64,000 nucleotides of DNA from CBDCWQ01 sp965223435 (GTDB lineage Bacteria; Myxococcota; Kuafuiibacteriia; Kuafuiibacteriales; Kuafuiibacteriaceae): the NCBI GenBank assembly GCA_965223435.1, contig CBDCWQ010000017.1, positions 62,001-126,000 of the forward strand, in the 5' to 3' direction. Every line of letters starts with the position of its first letter. Within the stretch, counting starts at the first letter, position 1. This document shows, piece by piece, positions 18,901 through 25,752 of the stretch. Position numbers and translations under genes: made by a program. The notes beneath the pieces were generated by a model. That model searched no databases and was not told the DNA's origin. It worked only from the letters and a program-made list of their open reading frames with translations.

Positions 18901-20946
18901 TTCAAACCGGGTCGTGGGTGCGCGGACGGGCGACGACCATGCTTTGGGCACGATGGGTCTTTGGGCCACCTTAATGGTGTCTTTGTCGTCCCACTGCCCC
19001 GCGTAGAGCTGCTGGTACCATCCGGAGTCATGGCTTAGGACTGGATCACAGGCGTCTCGATGGGGCTTCCAGGTCTCTCGAAAGCCAAGAAGGCGTTTTT
19101 GGCGCAGGGTGGCGGTGCTGCAAAGAGCCTTCGGGTCTCGTTCGGGGGTGGGTGGCCCGTATTGTCGCACCCACGCTGGGTTCTTGATGGGACGATTGTC
19201 AAAGCGGAGTGTTTGATGGGCGGTGATGGTGATGGCTTCGTGGTCGACGTGGAGGGCCGGGCGGCTGACGTAGTTTTCTTCGCAGCGAAAAAAGTAGGGT
19301 CCGAAGGCATGCCCGCCGCTTGGATGTTTGGGCAGAGAATCTTTCAAATGGGGGTACTCTTCAATGACATCCAAACATCCGAGCGCCTTGTTTTCTTTGT
19401 GCGACGGGATTTTTTCGAGGCCCAAAGAGTATACTTCCCGCTTGAACTCCGTACACCCACAGTCGGGGTCTTCGCCCGGTGGACACGGATTGGGATATTC
19501 GAGGTAGTAGTCTACGGTCACATCGATGGGGGCACGTTTGTGTTCATCGAATACATTGGACGGCGGCCCGCGCAGGTTCTTGAGATAGTATGTCTTATGT
19601 TTTTCCCCCCACACCAGGTGGTGGTTGCCGAGGTGATCGTAGGCCATGTCCAGGCCGCGTTTGAAATTCGGGTTGCTGCGTACCCGATGTGCCTGGACCC
19701 GCTCCGGACGCTCCCCCTTGCGGCCCTGCCACGTGTCCCCGCCATCATGGCTGGTGAGGATCTGCAGGCGGCTTTCATCGAAGGCGTTGGAGCTTTCTAT
19801 CCAGGCCACGGCCAGTTTCTCCTTTTGGGCAGCCAAAGCAATGTCCGTGATCTTCCACGAGGGGTCATCCGGGACGTAAAGGGCCGTGGGTGAAGTAAAA
19901 GAGCCTGCTTTGCCCGCCTTTTCGCTTCGCTGATAACGAATCACATCATGGGGGCCTTCGCTCCCAGTCGAAATGTGTATCAAGTGTGCGTAGATTTTTC
20001 CTCGAGTGTGCACGACGCGGACCTTCGGAAGGGCCGCTGCGCGTCCGCCGTCGCCGACTTTTTCCGGTTCGTGGAAGGCGCCGGGTGGTCTTGCTCGGCG
20101 TGGGGCGTCGAGCGAAACCGTCATCGGCTTCGAAGCCTTGGATTCGATGGCGCGGCCGTCGGCCGTGACGGTGCGGCCCGTGACTGCGTATCGGTATGTG
20201 CCTGGGCGCGGTGCGGCGTCCACGAAGCTGGTCTCGGTGGTATCCGCTAGGTGTTCGCCGTTTCGGTAGAGACGATAACCCACCCGCATTTCGGGGATGG
20301 CCTCCCAGCTGGAGGATGGCACCCACTGAAGCCGGATGGCTTGGCCGTCAAACACCCCCTGAAGTCTTGTTGGGGCTTGAAGGTTGTACACCTCCTTGTG
20401 GGATTCCGGAGTCGCTGGTTGATGGATCCAGTACGCCTTTTGTGCGTCCAGGCGCACCCCTCGAGGAAGCTCCACGTAGCGGTCTTTGATGGGGTCCCAC
20501 GACACGACCCTCAGGGTGTTGGGGCCGGACGATGGGTTTGACCCCGTGCCATCGATGAGAGACCACCCGTGGGGCGCCTTGGGAATGGGCGTGGGGTTTG
20601 CCGTCGGTTGCCCCACGAACGTGGTTTCAATGACAGCCTCTGCGTAAACCGCAACCGTTTCGCCCGGCCTGATCGCCTGGGCGCGCGTCGCCCGATCGTG
20701 AGCGGGGTCCAGCACCCATACCTCGGCCCCCTCTTTTTTGAGCACATCCAAGACCGCTTCGGCCGTGTCGAAGGGAAAGGTGACGAGCTGCCACCCTGGC
20801 GCCATCCGATAGGGAAAGGAAGACAACGCCTGCGGCATAGCCGTTTTGGATGCTAAGGCGGTTGTGAGCCCTATGACCCACAGCGAGCGAAGCGCCCATG
20901 GGTGTCGGTCCGTTCGTGCGTGCAACTTGTCCCCCAAGCTCCGCAC
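9958..20946 (-). CDS. Giant secreted protein (3662 aa): FN3, Asp-box propeller, six-hairpin domain, two ADP-ribosyltransferase modules
   Basis: The GTG start sits directly after an in-frame TAG. The N-terminus has an n-region and hydrophobic core (LWVIGLTTALAS), so export by Sec is expected. Domains in order: a 'GWQLVTFPF' beta domain; one FN3 (about residues 190-283); a sialidase-type region with Asp boxes (SHDGGDTWQG near 400, SSDGGQTWSEP near 805); an alpha/alpha six-hairpin-like domain (about 1030-1465); beta-rich repeats; a Pro-rich segment near 2240. The C-terminal 700 residues are a duplicated module. Copy 1 has the pertussis/cholera toxin ADP-ribosyltransferase signature: Arg3066 (FRVDPKPHTQAFKNGF), STT at 3103-3105 and EHE at 3157-3159 followed by IAVEERISGQDV. 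Copy 2 has VTT near 3490 and Glu3528, but lacks the Arg and the second Glu. ParB-like segments flank each. It is transcribed divergently from the neighbouring ECF sigma gene. A toxin or effector role is inferred. Confidence 0.82.
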   Translation of the reverse strand: MRSLGDKLHARTDRHPWALRSLWVIGLTTALASKTAMPQALSSFPYRMAPGWQLVTFPFDTAEAVLDVLKKEGAEVWVLDPAHDRATRAQAIRPGETVAVYAEAVIETTFVGQPTANPTPIPKAPHGWSLIDGTGSNPSSGPNTLRVVSWDPIKDRYVELPRGVRLDAQKAYWIHQPATPESHKEVYNLQAPTRLQGVFDGQAIRLQWVPSSSWEAIPEMRVGYRLYRNGEHLADTTETSFVDAAPRPGTYRYAVTGRTVTADGRAIESKASKPMTVSLDAPRRARPPGAFHEPEKVGDGGRAAALPKVRVVHTRGKIYAHLIHISTGSEGPHDVIRYQRSEKAGKAGSFTSPTALYVPDDPSWKITDIALAAQKEKLAVAWIESSNAFDESRLQILTSHDGGDTWQGRKGERPERVQAHRVRSNPNFKRGLDMAYDHLGNHHLVWGEKHKTYYLKNLRGPPSNVFDEHKRAPIDVTVDYYLEYPNPCPPGEDPDCGCTEFKREVYSLGLEKIPSHKENKALGCLDVIEEYPHLKDSLPKHPSGGHAFGPYFFRCEENYVSRPALHVDHEAITITAHQTLRFDNRPIKNPAWVRQYGPPTPERDPKALCSTATLRQKRLLGFRETWKPHRDACDPVLSHDSGWYQQLYAGQWDDKDTIKVAQRPIVPKAWSSPVRAPTTRFEVNEAMDLVDVDHVSPVRTVEVEGEIETGWRQGVWQDDSFQTWRVVEVDHFEGLDRFTPEPDGCLKTDPLSVSVSESQVYGPSHPSVVSTEGGQMFVAYEKGPSSDPGTPGMNPIHMTESSDGGQTWSEPTLVTHGYMPKLAATSRGDIALGYYAEGVEVIRRKGDGSWSAPQKLNVHAPKPIHPRALGHHADRLYGVPDLTALDQLLVASWIRKPDGQDPQEGIMLSRAAILAEHEIRRHVEITPKQAKATGGTLGFQVTVDNQFHMRAPPQPVEPKNGPLPFTLSVDAHDGPVPKTERTFSSGDLDALQGRTGEGMTLWTARHADGATALSLGLAVGGTEIHATLAGQELLANMGNNYARALQLRDTLYNPKTGGQREYQNDPNDKDSETLSLFDRVWVYTQGIALAQAARQHHHEKARDMARWLCDHATWSFDDPGDAHILGWNFSYNTHGDDWKDVRLVTGASAWAVHGLGVFLASPKAAQLEPEFHGDRNLDDYRHCYRAALLGLGRYRTDSGLMRAGMTAQELVKMEDGQTYYGVLDRLGYDEIPKTMISATNVVTEHNLDVLSVLNHALGHPQNHKLDIPFLETWRDDVRHAILTELWDESERRVITGGTFDQRGHFRPSPFSAIDNCSWLSISVDYKDLVQKERDQLADCLQYTIDHFVKPLRVPDGAHGPTYRGTHYFPREFRDPYIQLSEQEQNKQPQSYHLEATAGLVLGLWTFVDHNPGHARAEALGAVGDDLWLWMQRFVEDHGFMYSSQRIQDLSTKLESSTALIWFIDVYDYAATRGRLHQDAHIYEAQFNPVAQDMNGLTAYSVDITLTANKPVWTARLFLDGHRALGAIVESESGQEPPRFSIGSLQTKSPNSPREKLKVADQGGLHSIALHPRQAGAHELVVGGTDATPGVYRLWLVLDNQTHPGREVFVGRLHEAHETPPRFCTTVGSPPEVSLTLFPQDVQPPEWTVAKLLDQGLGAHEGNYEIQMKSSADERAPYIVTVDGHRCSPYIVFAERNGTGTVGGFELQKGQTSFIELSAIVGGESRPYTGSTLLDDLQVLTEGSDGPIVADLSPTETPGRFRVHPKKSGLHAVRLFVADETPIQGADLAIRVEAPLSVASTVSHPWVARFVLPFSSKKIRVQSTQLFAFVYLRPRGKLIIDPIGHSGVHSIYHPASSDQGEAVVYIYRGDEWLDPAFAPGFALRGSFDPQSLKWPAKDGGPHTLDDDAIAAWILREEDFRVPGAPPKARHEFQVYITSHQITVGSRVRQEPFLGALGPKTSLYVPQQGRFGEALVHVSLGEARPTDALGSTYIPRAELDAAQIGLGLKDYLLDERNLAHWVASEETFRLDTASTLAPHEFLVHITGDHISVWARLLEEPLAVLRGDRELSANNPLWTTVQDENPFWAHFQELATKFSSVSDNEEAFLHSVQTFFLSLSTLIHDATRYGIRIRPEPRQGGSRMIEFVSESGESQDPPNPQKATAPPWQSAYGPFPLYPSIHHHFGVGSTESPQLVQPFYSPWTKGGVGVGMTGGGSPPNAPSGTKANPWPPVEPDKNMVRVPPKALSVLTQTLLRHVPVTGAKPVTSVPLVMEGSAPPKLFVSRLEIPTTHEIIPKLMSYSIRVETEPNGTYIVDLPSAFGADVIHMPKDHYTKLRRGLWSPGSSTEEVMLGKTAYPLKTARGIRDAWFVRSNEHALNDVQKLGDKYTVTKLYIELSSRPLVQTVRNSFAWWLSASRLNEAMKIAPVVFDPIEQMLDIPVRVPRAPGWLPEDPVTPVEKKALALTDLPYIGAHVAKGFVPEKWIPLTHFILPAPEIRALMFEALKQKGQNTGVDIHIDGFNLVIHNLRLSSEDIASYGISDDFPDGFLKKLRGEEKLNTGGAKVLLEPIHHDMRAEKLGEKDGVFIKKYEINFSAFISDKARPDSRYPDLAARAYTHHFASFFEVQGADRVTQFVLGFSPQDRSFSHPELVIMRAGDLKTPVSKPIFRVVPTQARSGYITELAVSIDAFGAPQLRDLWTMAAIANKIKVEQVGATHHFTIEDFDVPLDLVQLFPHRKKQSPDEIIESWHGTNLTRASAVSAFEVHKLYAEDLDEVVGFHIHRFTASLNGFVESEDNFDITKIVAQLDAMGRKLPEYKPTFGYFAMDPGRPMMFLSRPGAPSLAPKTKSGQNTYALPRLDDFIVGFDEDPPIGEPFAEHPHLLVDASFQTVSNQDGMTLGVTTDDLHHHYSVLDVANEEKAKLKGQKVRRLLGGKEVTDEDHYPRTVAEVPIADLVRSAWALDQLSSAYSGIKNEIAALVRNGFDLGDPIFVYLHPSGRLFVEIESAIRLAAMNLLGETEAPVALVRQPTEPSALAAFKTPEYAPGTRFGLHPLRIDLGRLLVLRTTFRVDPKPHTQAFKNGFTAKGTELDLSKHVYDGDKSGWISTTKRMAWVIDTVSDARDTGPKEPKAKKYGPGRVYVVRPREGVDLDTAHGLNLFEHEIAVEERISGQDVLGVFTLNEDAKTGVFKINNAAEEPLSKAYALATELKDVPIRTLNLPAVPTVDVVERADQILARKAYAKPVLIVRHEDGSSVVIDGIVDTHALEYLHATPVTGAAIIDVKTLTPSQKTTLTKTYPGALAAGAHEPLGRSVHGQRVNVMSQYPTHVTEMDITLIDVQKSSPLSTPENQALSPSFDEALKTLQAEGFDLNNPIKIYDTPEGFSVWPLDAPRLLAAKALHQTTVPTRFVPRPGDWPGSNPGAFPHHIDHTLDASLGLTRTQLDHARRLANRVTLIPSRKQPEAIFVDGFQAEGTETHLMKHLWTGGQNSAYVTTLSHVYAALFGDTFYFVRPQDGIALGAIFPGLEPFNPEVLIPREVSPSDIWGVLPGGGRFIIHEHATDVLAQTYRFATEAVEVSLEDAPTTANQTRVDALIKALREGKTIVKPILQLRLKGGKLVFLEGHEAALALRTTGISSMPGLIIDFETLQTHEQDELRRAYPNVFEP
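9961..12060 (-). repeat. Tandem duplicated [ParB-like + ADP-ribosyltransferase + ParB-like] modules inside the giant gene
   Basis: Two protein-level copies about 386 residues apart. Each opens with a 'GFDLxxPIxxYxxPxG...RLxAA' segment (about nt 12030 and 10870), continues with an ART-type segment ('F.NGF/F.DGF', '(S/V)TT', '...E..I...(V)S..D(V/I).GV') and closes with a 'KPxLxxxxxxGxxVxxxG...AL' segment (about nt 11270 and 10190). The copies are diverged, so this is an old internal duplication. Confidence 0.7.
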
Positions 20947-21205
20947 CTATGAGTTTGCGGACACGAAGATCCACAAGGCACGACGCAGTGGAGAACCAAC
21001 GTGAAAGCGCTCTATTTGGCAACCTTCATTGACGTCCCAGCGGTCTCGGTATCGACTCTTTGTGCACCGAGCGCCGGGCAACCGTAAGTAGATACCCGCT
21101 CTCCAGATCCGGTGGATTGAGCAGAACCCAGGAGGGCGGCCATTCAAGTCGCGGGGTTTGACCTAACTGAGTAGCCGGTGCTAGGCCACCTCTTCCTAGG
21201 CGGCT

Positions 21206-21790
21206 ATGACAACGGTCACACCAGGCTCTGTCGACAACCGTCGGCCTGTGCGTGTGGAGAGGGGGGGCGACGCATCTGCGTTCGAGGATCTCTACAGCAA
21301 AACGAGTGGTCGCGCGATGGCCATTGCCACATCTATTTTGGGCTCAACCGCGGAAGCAGAGGAAGTCGTTCAGGACACGTTTGTTGCGGTCTGGAACAAA
21401 CGTCAACGGTGGGACCCCAAAAGGGGCAACGTGGAGTCCTGGATTGCCACCATCACCCGAAACCGAGCCATCGATCGACTCCGCAGCAAAAACGCGACGA
21501 AACGAAACGAAACCCGCGTCATGGAGCACGAACCCGGTGCGAAACCGGGTGTGGCTACGCCTCTGGACGATGCCGAACAAAGGCAAAAGCGGGATCGGGT
21601 ACGTGCTGTTTTGGCGGGTTTACCGGCTCCACAGCGTGCGGTCATTGAGTTGACCTACTATCGTGGACTCACACAAAAAGAGATCGCAAAGTGCACGGGA
21701 GAGGCGCTTGGCACCATCAAATCGCGGGTCCGGTTGGCCATGACTGCACTCGGCAAGCTTTTGCCCACGGTCCTGGAGGAAAGCCGATGA
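21206..21790 (+). CDS. ECF-family RNA polymerase sigma factor
   Basis: 194 residues, the usual ECF length. Region 2 is recognisable (ILGSTAEAEEVVQDTFVAVW, then WIATITRNRAIDRLRSK). Region 4 ends in a helix-turn-helix (YYRGLTQKEIAKCTGEALGT, then IKSRVRLAM). The gene overlaps the following anti-sigma gene as ATGA at 21787-21790, so the two are translationally coupled. Pairing with an RskA-like anti-sigma factor suggests a SigK-type ECF. It is transcribed divergently from the giant ADP-ribosyltransferase gene, so it could control that gene, but no promoter motif was identified to support this. Confidence 0.95.
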   Translation: MTTVTPGSVDNRRPVRVERGGDASAFEDLYSKTSGRAMAIATSILGSTAEAEEVVQDTFVAVWNKRQRWDPKRGNVESWIATITRNRAIDRLRSKNATKRNETRVMEHEPGAKPGVATPLDDAEQRQKRDRVRAVLAGLPAPQRAVIELTYYRGLTQKEIAKCTGEALGTIKSRVRLAMTALGKLLPTVLEESR

Positions 21791-22575
21791 ACACCCAGGA
21801 TTTTCTCGATTTGGTCGATGCGTACGCCCTTGATGCACTTGAACCCGGTGAAAAACTTCGGGTCGAGCGGTTTCTTGCCAGCGACCAAGTGACGGGTGAG
21901 TGCCTGATGGCGCTCAAGCGGGCCCGCAGGGTCGTCGCCGGTTTGTCTGCTTCGCTCAGTCCTCTGAGGCCGGCGCCCCATGTTTGGGAGAACATCCAAC
22001 GCGAGATCGGGGGCAAGGCTGTAGAGCAGCCCGAGGAACCGGTCGAGATCCCTTCCAACGTTGTTCCCCTCTTTCGACGTGTGCTCCCTTGGTGTCTTGC
22101 CGCTGCGGCTGCCTGTGCGAGCCTTTACGTGTACCACGGCCGCACTCGAATAGAGGACCGGTTGACGGAGATCACGCGCGAGTCCAAAGGGCTTCGGAAT
22201 GACCTTGGAGCGATTGCGACGCTCGCAGAGGTCCCCGGGGCGAGGCTGGTGAACCTCCGCCCGCTGACCAAGGGCTCACATCGCGGTTCGTTGATCGTGG
22301 ACCAAGAAAATCAGAAGGCGGTTTTTCTGGGGCGGGGGCTTCAGTCCGACGAGGAGCGTGAATATGTGCTTTGGGTCGTCAGAGATCGGAAGTGGCATGC
22401 GGTGGGCGCGCTCGCGGTGGCCGGCGATGGAACGGCGGTCCTGTCCATCGAAGACAAAACACTTCTGAGAGGCGGTAGCGAAGTCGCTTTTTGTATCAGC
22501 ATCGAACCAAAATCAGGAAAAAGAGCCCCGAAGAAAAATAAGATCTTGATGAGTGAGCGAGAGGACTGGACCTAA
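21787..22575 (+). CDS. RskA-like anti-sigma factor
   Basis: Membrane protein of 262 residues expected to hold the preceding sigma factor inactive. The cytoplasmic N-terminus (DLVDAYALDALEPGEKLRVE) is the typical anti-sigma-K start, without a HxxxCxxC zinc motif. One membrane segment (VLPWCLAAAAACASLYVY) follows at about residues 99-116, then a short coiled stretch. The periplasmic C-terminal domain (LVNLRPLTKGSHRGSLIVD ... EYVLWVVRDRKWHAVGAL) matches the RskA C-terminal pattern. Start chosen for the ATGA overlap with the sigma gene. Release probably involves regulated intramembrane proteolysis, as known for RskA; the signal is unknown. Confidence 0.9.
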   Translation: MNTQDFLDLVDAYALDALEPGEKLRVERFLASDQVTGECLMALKRARRVVAGLSASLSPLRPAPHVWENIQREIGGKAVEQPEEPVEIPSNVVPLFRRVLPWCLAAAAACASLYVYHGRTRIEDRLTEITRESKGLRNDLGAIATLAEVPGARLVNLRPLTKGSHRGSLIVDQENQKAVFLGRGLQSDEEREYVLWVVRDRKWHAVGALAVAGDGTAVLSIEDKTLLRGGSEVAFCISIEPKSGKRAPKKNKILMSEREDWT

Positions 22576-22651
22576 AGAGATCACGCGGATACCCGAACGA
22601 CGAAATCGGGAAACGTGAGCTTCAATGGGTTGGGGCCCCACTGTGTTCTAT

Positions 22652-22686
22652 ATCACCCGCGCGGATTTTTTTTTGGCGGGAGTGAT
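22652..22686 (+). terminator. Possible terminator-like hairpin with T9 tract
   Basis: Downstream of the anti-sigma gene, ATCACCCGC can pair with GCGG-GA-GTGAT across a loop that includes nine T residues. The T run lies in the loop, not after the stem, so this is not a classical intrinsic terminator. It could end or regulate the transcript. Confidence 0.25.
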
Positions 22687-22767
22687 CCAACATCTGGCTG
22701 TGCTCCGTGGGGGAGGCAAACACCAGGTAAAGATCGGTACCTCGGACCTGTCTTTACCTCATGAACC

Positions 22768-25275
22768 GTGAGGCACAGCATGAATCCACCAGGTCCCATT
22801 TTGAGCGCTCCCCGTTTTTTTACCTCAACCCCGTCCGCACGTTTGCACAAAGGACAAATCATTGCCGCATCGGAAGACATTCCGGCGAAAGAATCAAAAC
22901 GGAGGTTCCGTCAAGCGGCTCCGCCCCACCCTCAGTGGCTTCGTCTATTTGCGGTGCTCGGCATCACAGTTTCTGGCTGCACTGCCGCGGCGGATGGGGT
23001 TGGCAATGGCGGACCAAAAAAGCCGCCCAGGATCGCGAAAAATCCAAGCAAGGGCTCCTCGATTGCCGTCGATGAGGCGGGAACCACCGTCGCCGTTGCC
23101 AACAAGGCGACCGGTGATGTGACCTTCTTTGACCGGGAGACCCTCGCTCAGCGAGCGCGTATCGTGGTGGGCGATGAACCGACTTCGGTAACCTTCTCTC
23201 CCGATGGGACGGTTCTTTACGTGGTCAATCGCGCCTCGCAAAATGTGACGGTGGTCAATGGTGCAACGACAGGAACACCTTCGGTCGCCGGCACGGTGGC
23301 CGTGGGTTCCGAACCGGGTCTCGCTGCCTTGTCTCCCAGTGGGGCGACCCTCTACGTCGCCAATTGGGTCGATGGCACGCTATCGCTCGTAGATACCCAA
23401 AGCCTTCGTGTTTCGTCCACCATCCGCCTGGGCGGTGCCCCCTATGCCGTGTGCGTTTCCAACGATGGCGATGACGATGATGATGACGAAACCATCTACG
23501 TCACTGATTTCTATTCTCGGCCCGTCGCGGGTGAAAACGAAGCCACGGACCGGAGTCGCCAGGGGCGCATTTTTCGGGTCAGCGCGCAAAACGGCGCGGT
23601 CTCTTCCATGACTCTGGACCCGCTGGAGGTGACGGGTATCGAACCTGACATCGATGCTGCCAAAACGGCGGCCTTTCCGAATCAGCTCTACGCCTGTGCG
23701 CTCAACGATGACTATCTTTACGTGACCGCGGTGGGGGCCTCCCCGGCGCCGTTTAAGAAGGGTACGAACTTCAGACAAAACATTCACGGACTGGTCTACG
23801 CCATCCACGCCCAGACCGGAGTCGTGAACGATACCCGAACATCGAACCTCAACCAACTGGTGACCCGGCAAACCGGAGAACGTCGTTTTGCTGCAGTGCC
23901 GGGTGACATCGCTTTCGTCGAGGGCACGGACTTTGGTTATATGTCGGTGATGACGGCCAATGCTGTGTTGCGGGTCGATTTCGGCCAAGACCCTCCGGCC
24001 GCCGGGTCTCCTTCCGGGGCAAACTTTCTCAAAACAGGCCCGTCCCCTACGGGCATCGCCATCAGTGGGGCCAATGCCTATACGTACAATGAGGTCGGCC
24101 GGTCGCTCACCCACCTCGATCTTGCGAGCCAGACCACCGAAAAACTCGAGGTTACCTCGTCTGGTTTGCCTGCAGCCAGTACCAAGGAGGCTGCGGCCTT
24201 GAAGGGGCAAAAGTTCTTCAATACCGGTCTTGCTCGATGGTCTACAGGCGCTTGGGTGGGGTGCGTGGGCTGCCACCCCTTTGGGACGACCGACAACGTG
24301 ACCTGGGTATTTCCTGCGGGGCCGCGGCAAACCGTCGACACGTCGGCCTCATTCAACCACGATGGTTCAGTCCAAAGAATTCTCAACTGGACAGCCATTT
24401 TCGATGAAGTGCACGATTTCGAACTCAACACTCGGGGGGTTGCCGGCGGCGTGGGTGCCATTGTTTTTGACGAGGCTTTGGACGTCGCGAACCGGATTGA
24501 CTTCGTCGGTGCAGGCGGAGTCCCGGACCCGAAAAACGGATTCAACGTGGGGTCTGTGGCTGGCCAGAATCTGGTCGACGGTGTCCTCGATGACTGGGAC
24601 AACATCGAGACTTTCATTGCCGGCATTCGCTCGCCCCGAGGTGCGAAGCAGACTCAGGGAGATCCAGCTCTTGGTCGTATCGAGTTTGAGAAGGCCGAAT
24701 GCCAAAAATGCCACGGCGGAGTTCTGTGGACGTTGTCCGAGCGCTACTACACCCCGGTCTTCAACGGGGATCTACGCAAGCGGACTTTTGAAGAGGAAGG
24801 AATGACTTCGCTTGCTCAGGTTCGAGCTGACCAAACGCCTCTTGCAAACAGCGGGTTCGACAGCGCGATCATTGCCAATGATGGCAATGGTGCACCGCAG
24901 CGTCATGTCTGTGTGGTGCGCAATGTGGGGACTTTCGGAGCCAGCGGTCTCGGTGTTCGTGGCGCTGAAGAGATTCGGCTAAATGGCGGTGACGCCCAAG
25001 GCATCGACGGATTCAATGTCCCTTCGCTTCTGGGGATCGGGATGGGTGCGCCCTACCTCCACAATGGGGCCGCAGAAAGCCTGGAGGAGCTGTTTGATCC
25101 GAAGGGTGAATTTGTTGCTCACCTCCAAGCGGGCAATCAAGTGTACGTCCCAGATTCGGCAGATGTTGCAAATTTGATTGCGTTTCTGAAGACGATCGAC
25201 GAGTCGACGCCAATCATCGACGTTCCCGAAGGCCAGAAGCTCTGTCCTATCGGCGTCGTGCCTCCCACCCCTTAG
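22768..25275 (+). CDS. Lipoprotein with YVTN-type beta-propeller and di-haem cytochrome c peroxidase-like domain
   Basis: About 835 residues. The GTG at 22768 or the ATG at 22780 are both possible starts. Either leaves a long n-region before the hydrophobic stretch and lipobox VSGC, which is unusual. The first half has repeating propeller blades (GTVLYVVNRASQNVTVVNG, GATLYVANWVDGTLSLVD). The second half has two haem c sites: CVGCH (Cys499, His503) and CQKCH (Cys645, His649). The second site lies before a methionine-containing segment typical of MauG/di-haem peroxidases. It probably acts in the periplasm or on the outer membrane in peroxide reduction or electron transfer; the substrate is unknown. 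An Asp-rich insert (DDDDDDE, about nt 23467-23492) lies within the propeller. Confidence 0.85.
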   Translation: MRHSMNPPGPILSAPRFFTSTPSARLHKGQIIAASEDIPAKESKRRFRQAAPPHPQWLRLFAVLGITVSGCTAAADGVGNGGPKKPPRIAKNPSKGSSIAVDEAGTTVAVANKATGDVTFFDRETLAQRARIVVGDEPTSVTFSPDGTVLYVVNRASQNVTVVNGATTGTPSVAGTVAVGSEPGLAALSPSGATLYVANWVDGTLSLVDTQSLRVSSTIRLGGAPYAVCVSNDGDDDDDDETIYVTDFYSRPVAGENEATDRSRQGRIFRVSAQNGAVSSMTLDPLEVTGIEPDIDAAKTAAFPNQLYACALNDDYLYVTAVGASPAPFKKGTNFRQNIHGLVYAIHAQTGVVNDTRTSNLNQLVTRQTGERRFAAVPGDIAFVEGTDFGYMSVMTANAVLRVDFGQDPPAAGSPSGANFLKTGPSPTGIAISGANAYTYNEVGRSLTHLDLASQTTEKLEVTSSGLPAASTKEAAALKGQKFFNTGLARWSTGAWVGCVGCHPFGTTDNVTWVFPAGPRQTVDTSASFNHDGSVQRILNWTAIFDEVHDFELNTRGVAGGVGAIVFDEALDVANRIDFVGAGGVPDPKNGFNVGSVAGQNLVDGVLDDWDNIETFIAGIRSPRGAKQTQGDPALGRIEFEKAECQKCHGGVLWTLSERYYTPVFNGDLRKRTFEEEGMTSLAQVRADQTPLANSGFDSAIIANDGNGAPQRHVCVVRNVGTFGASGLGVRGAEEIRLNGGDAQGIDGFNVPSLLGIGMGAPYLHNGAAESLEELFDPKGEFVAHLQAGNQVYVPDSADVANLIAFLKTIDESTPIIDVPEGQKLCPIGVVPPTP

Positions 25276-25712
25276 CGGCTACCGAATAGAGTCGCCTGAT
25301 ACGCTCCAATGTATCCTTTGCGGCTCAGTCCGTTCTCCGCGATAACTTTATGGGATCCAATTAAGGGAAGCGACACGCTTGGTTCCAAGATGAATGTACG
25401 TACCGCAGAGGAACATAGCCCCATAGGCCAAAGCCGTCAGACCGAGAACCTGGGAACAGAACTCCGTGACGGGCGCGATTTGCTGCTGCTTAGGATGGAT
25501 GCTCATACCAGCTCTAGAGAGCAAATTGCATACCATATCTACGCCGGGTCTTGTAGGTGTTTGTAGGCTTCGGGGTATGGCTATCGTAAGTATCTTGAAT
25601 CTAAAGCTTTTCTGGCGGAAGTCGACGGTCTCATCACCAGGCCCCCACGCCCGGAGTCGTCGTAGGCTGAGTACTGTAGGCACCAGTAGCCACCCGGGAG
25701 CCTAACACATGA
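25276..25712. other. Intergenic region between convergent genes
   Basis: Nothing coding or structured was recognised before the hairpin at 25713. Short open frames on both strands lack start signals and look random. Confidence 0.5.
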
Positions 25713-25745
25713 CCCGGCCAGCCCCTCGGTCGAGGGGTGGCCGGG
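25713..25745 (-). terminator. Strong GC-rich hairpin between convergent genes
   Basis: CCCGGCCA-G-CCCCTC pairs with GAGGGG-TGGCCGGG over a GGTC loop: 14 pairs with one bulge. It begins 7 bases beyond the stop codon of the minus-strand FG-GAP gene. Neither side has a clear T run, so termination is likely but not textbook. It could serve both strands. Confidence 0.5.
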
Positions 25746-25752
25746 CCAAGGA

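Noticed and set aside
22652..22686. Classical intrinsic terminator after the anti-sigma gene
   Set aside because: The T run is in the loop rather than after the stem; kept only as a low-confidence hairpin.
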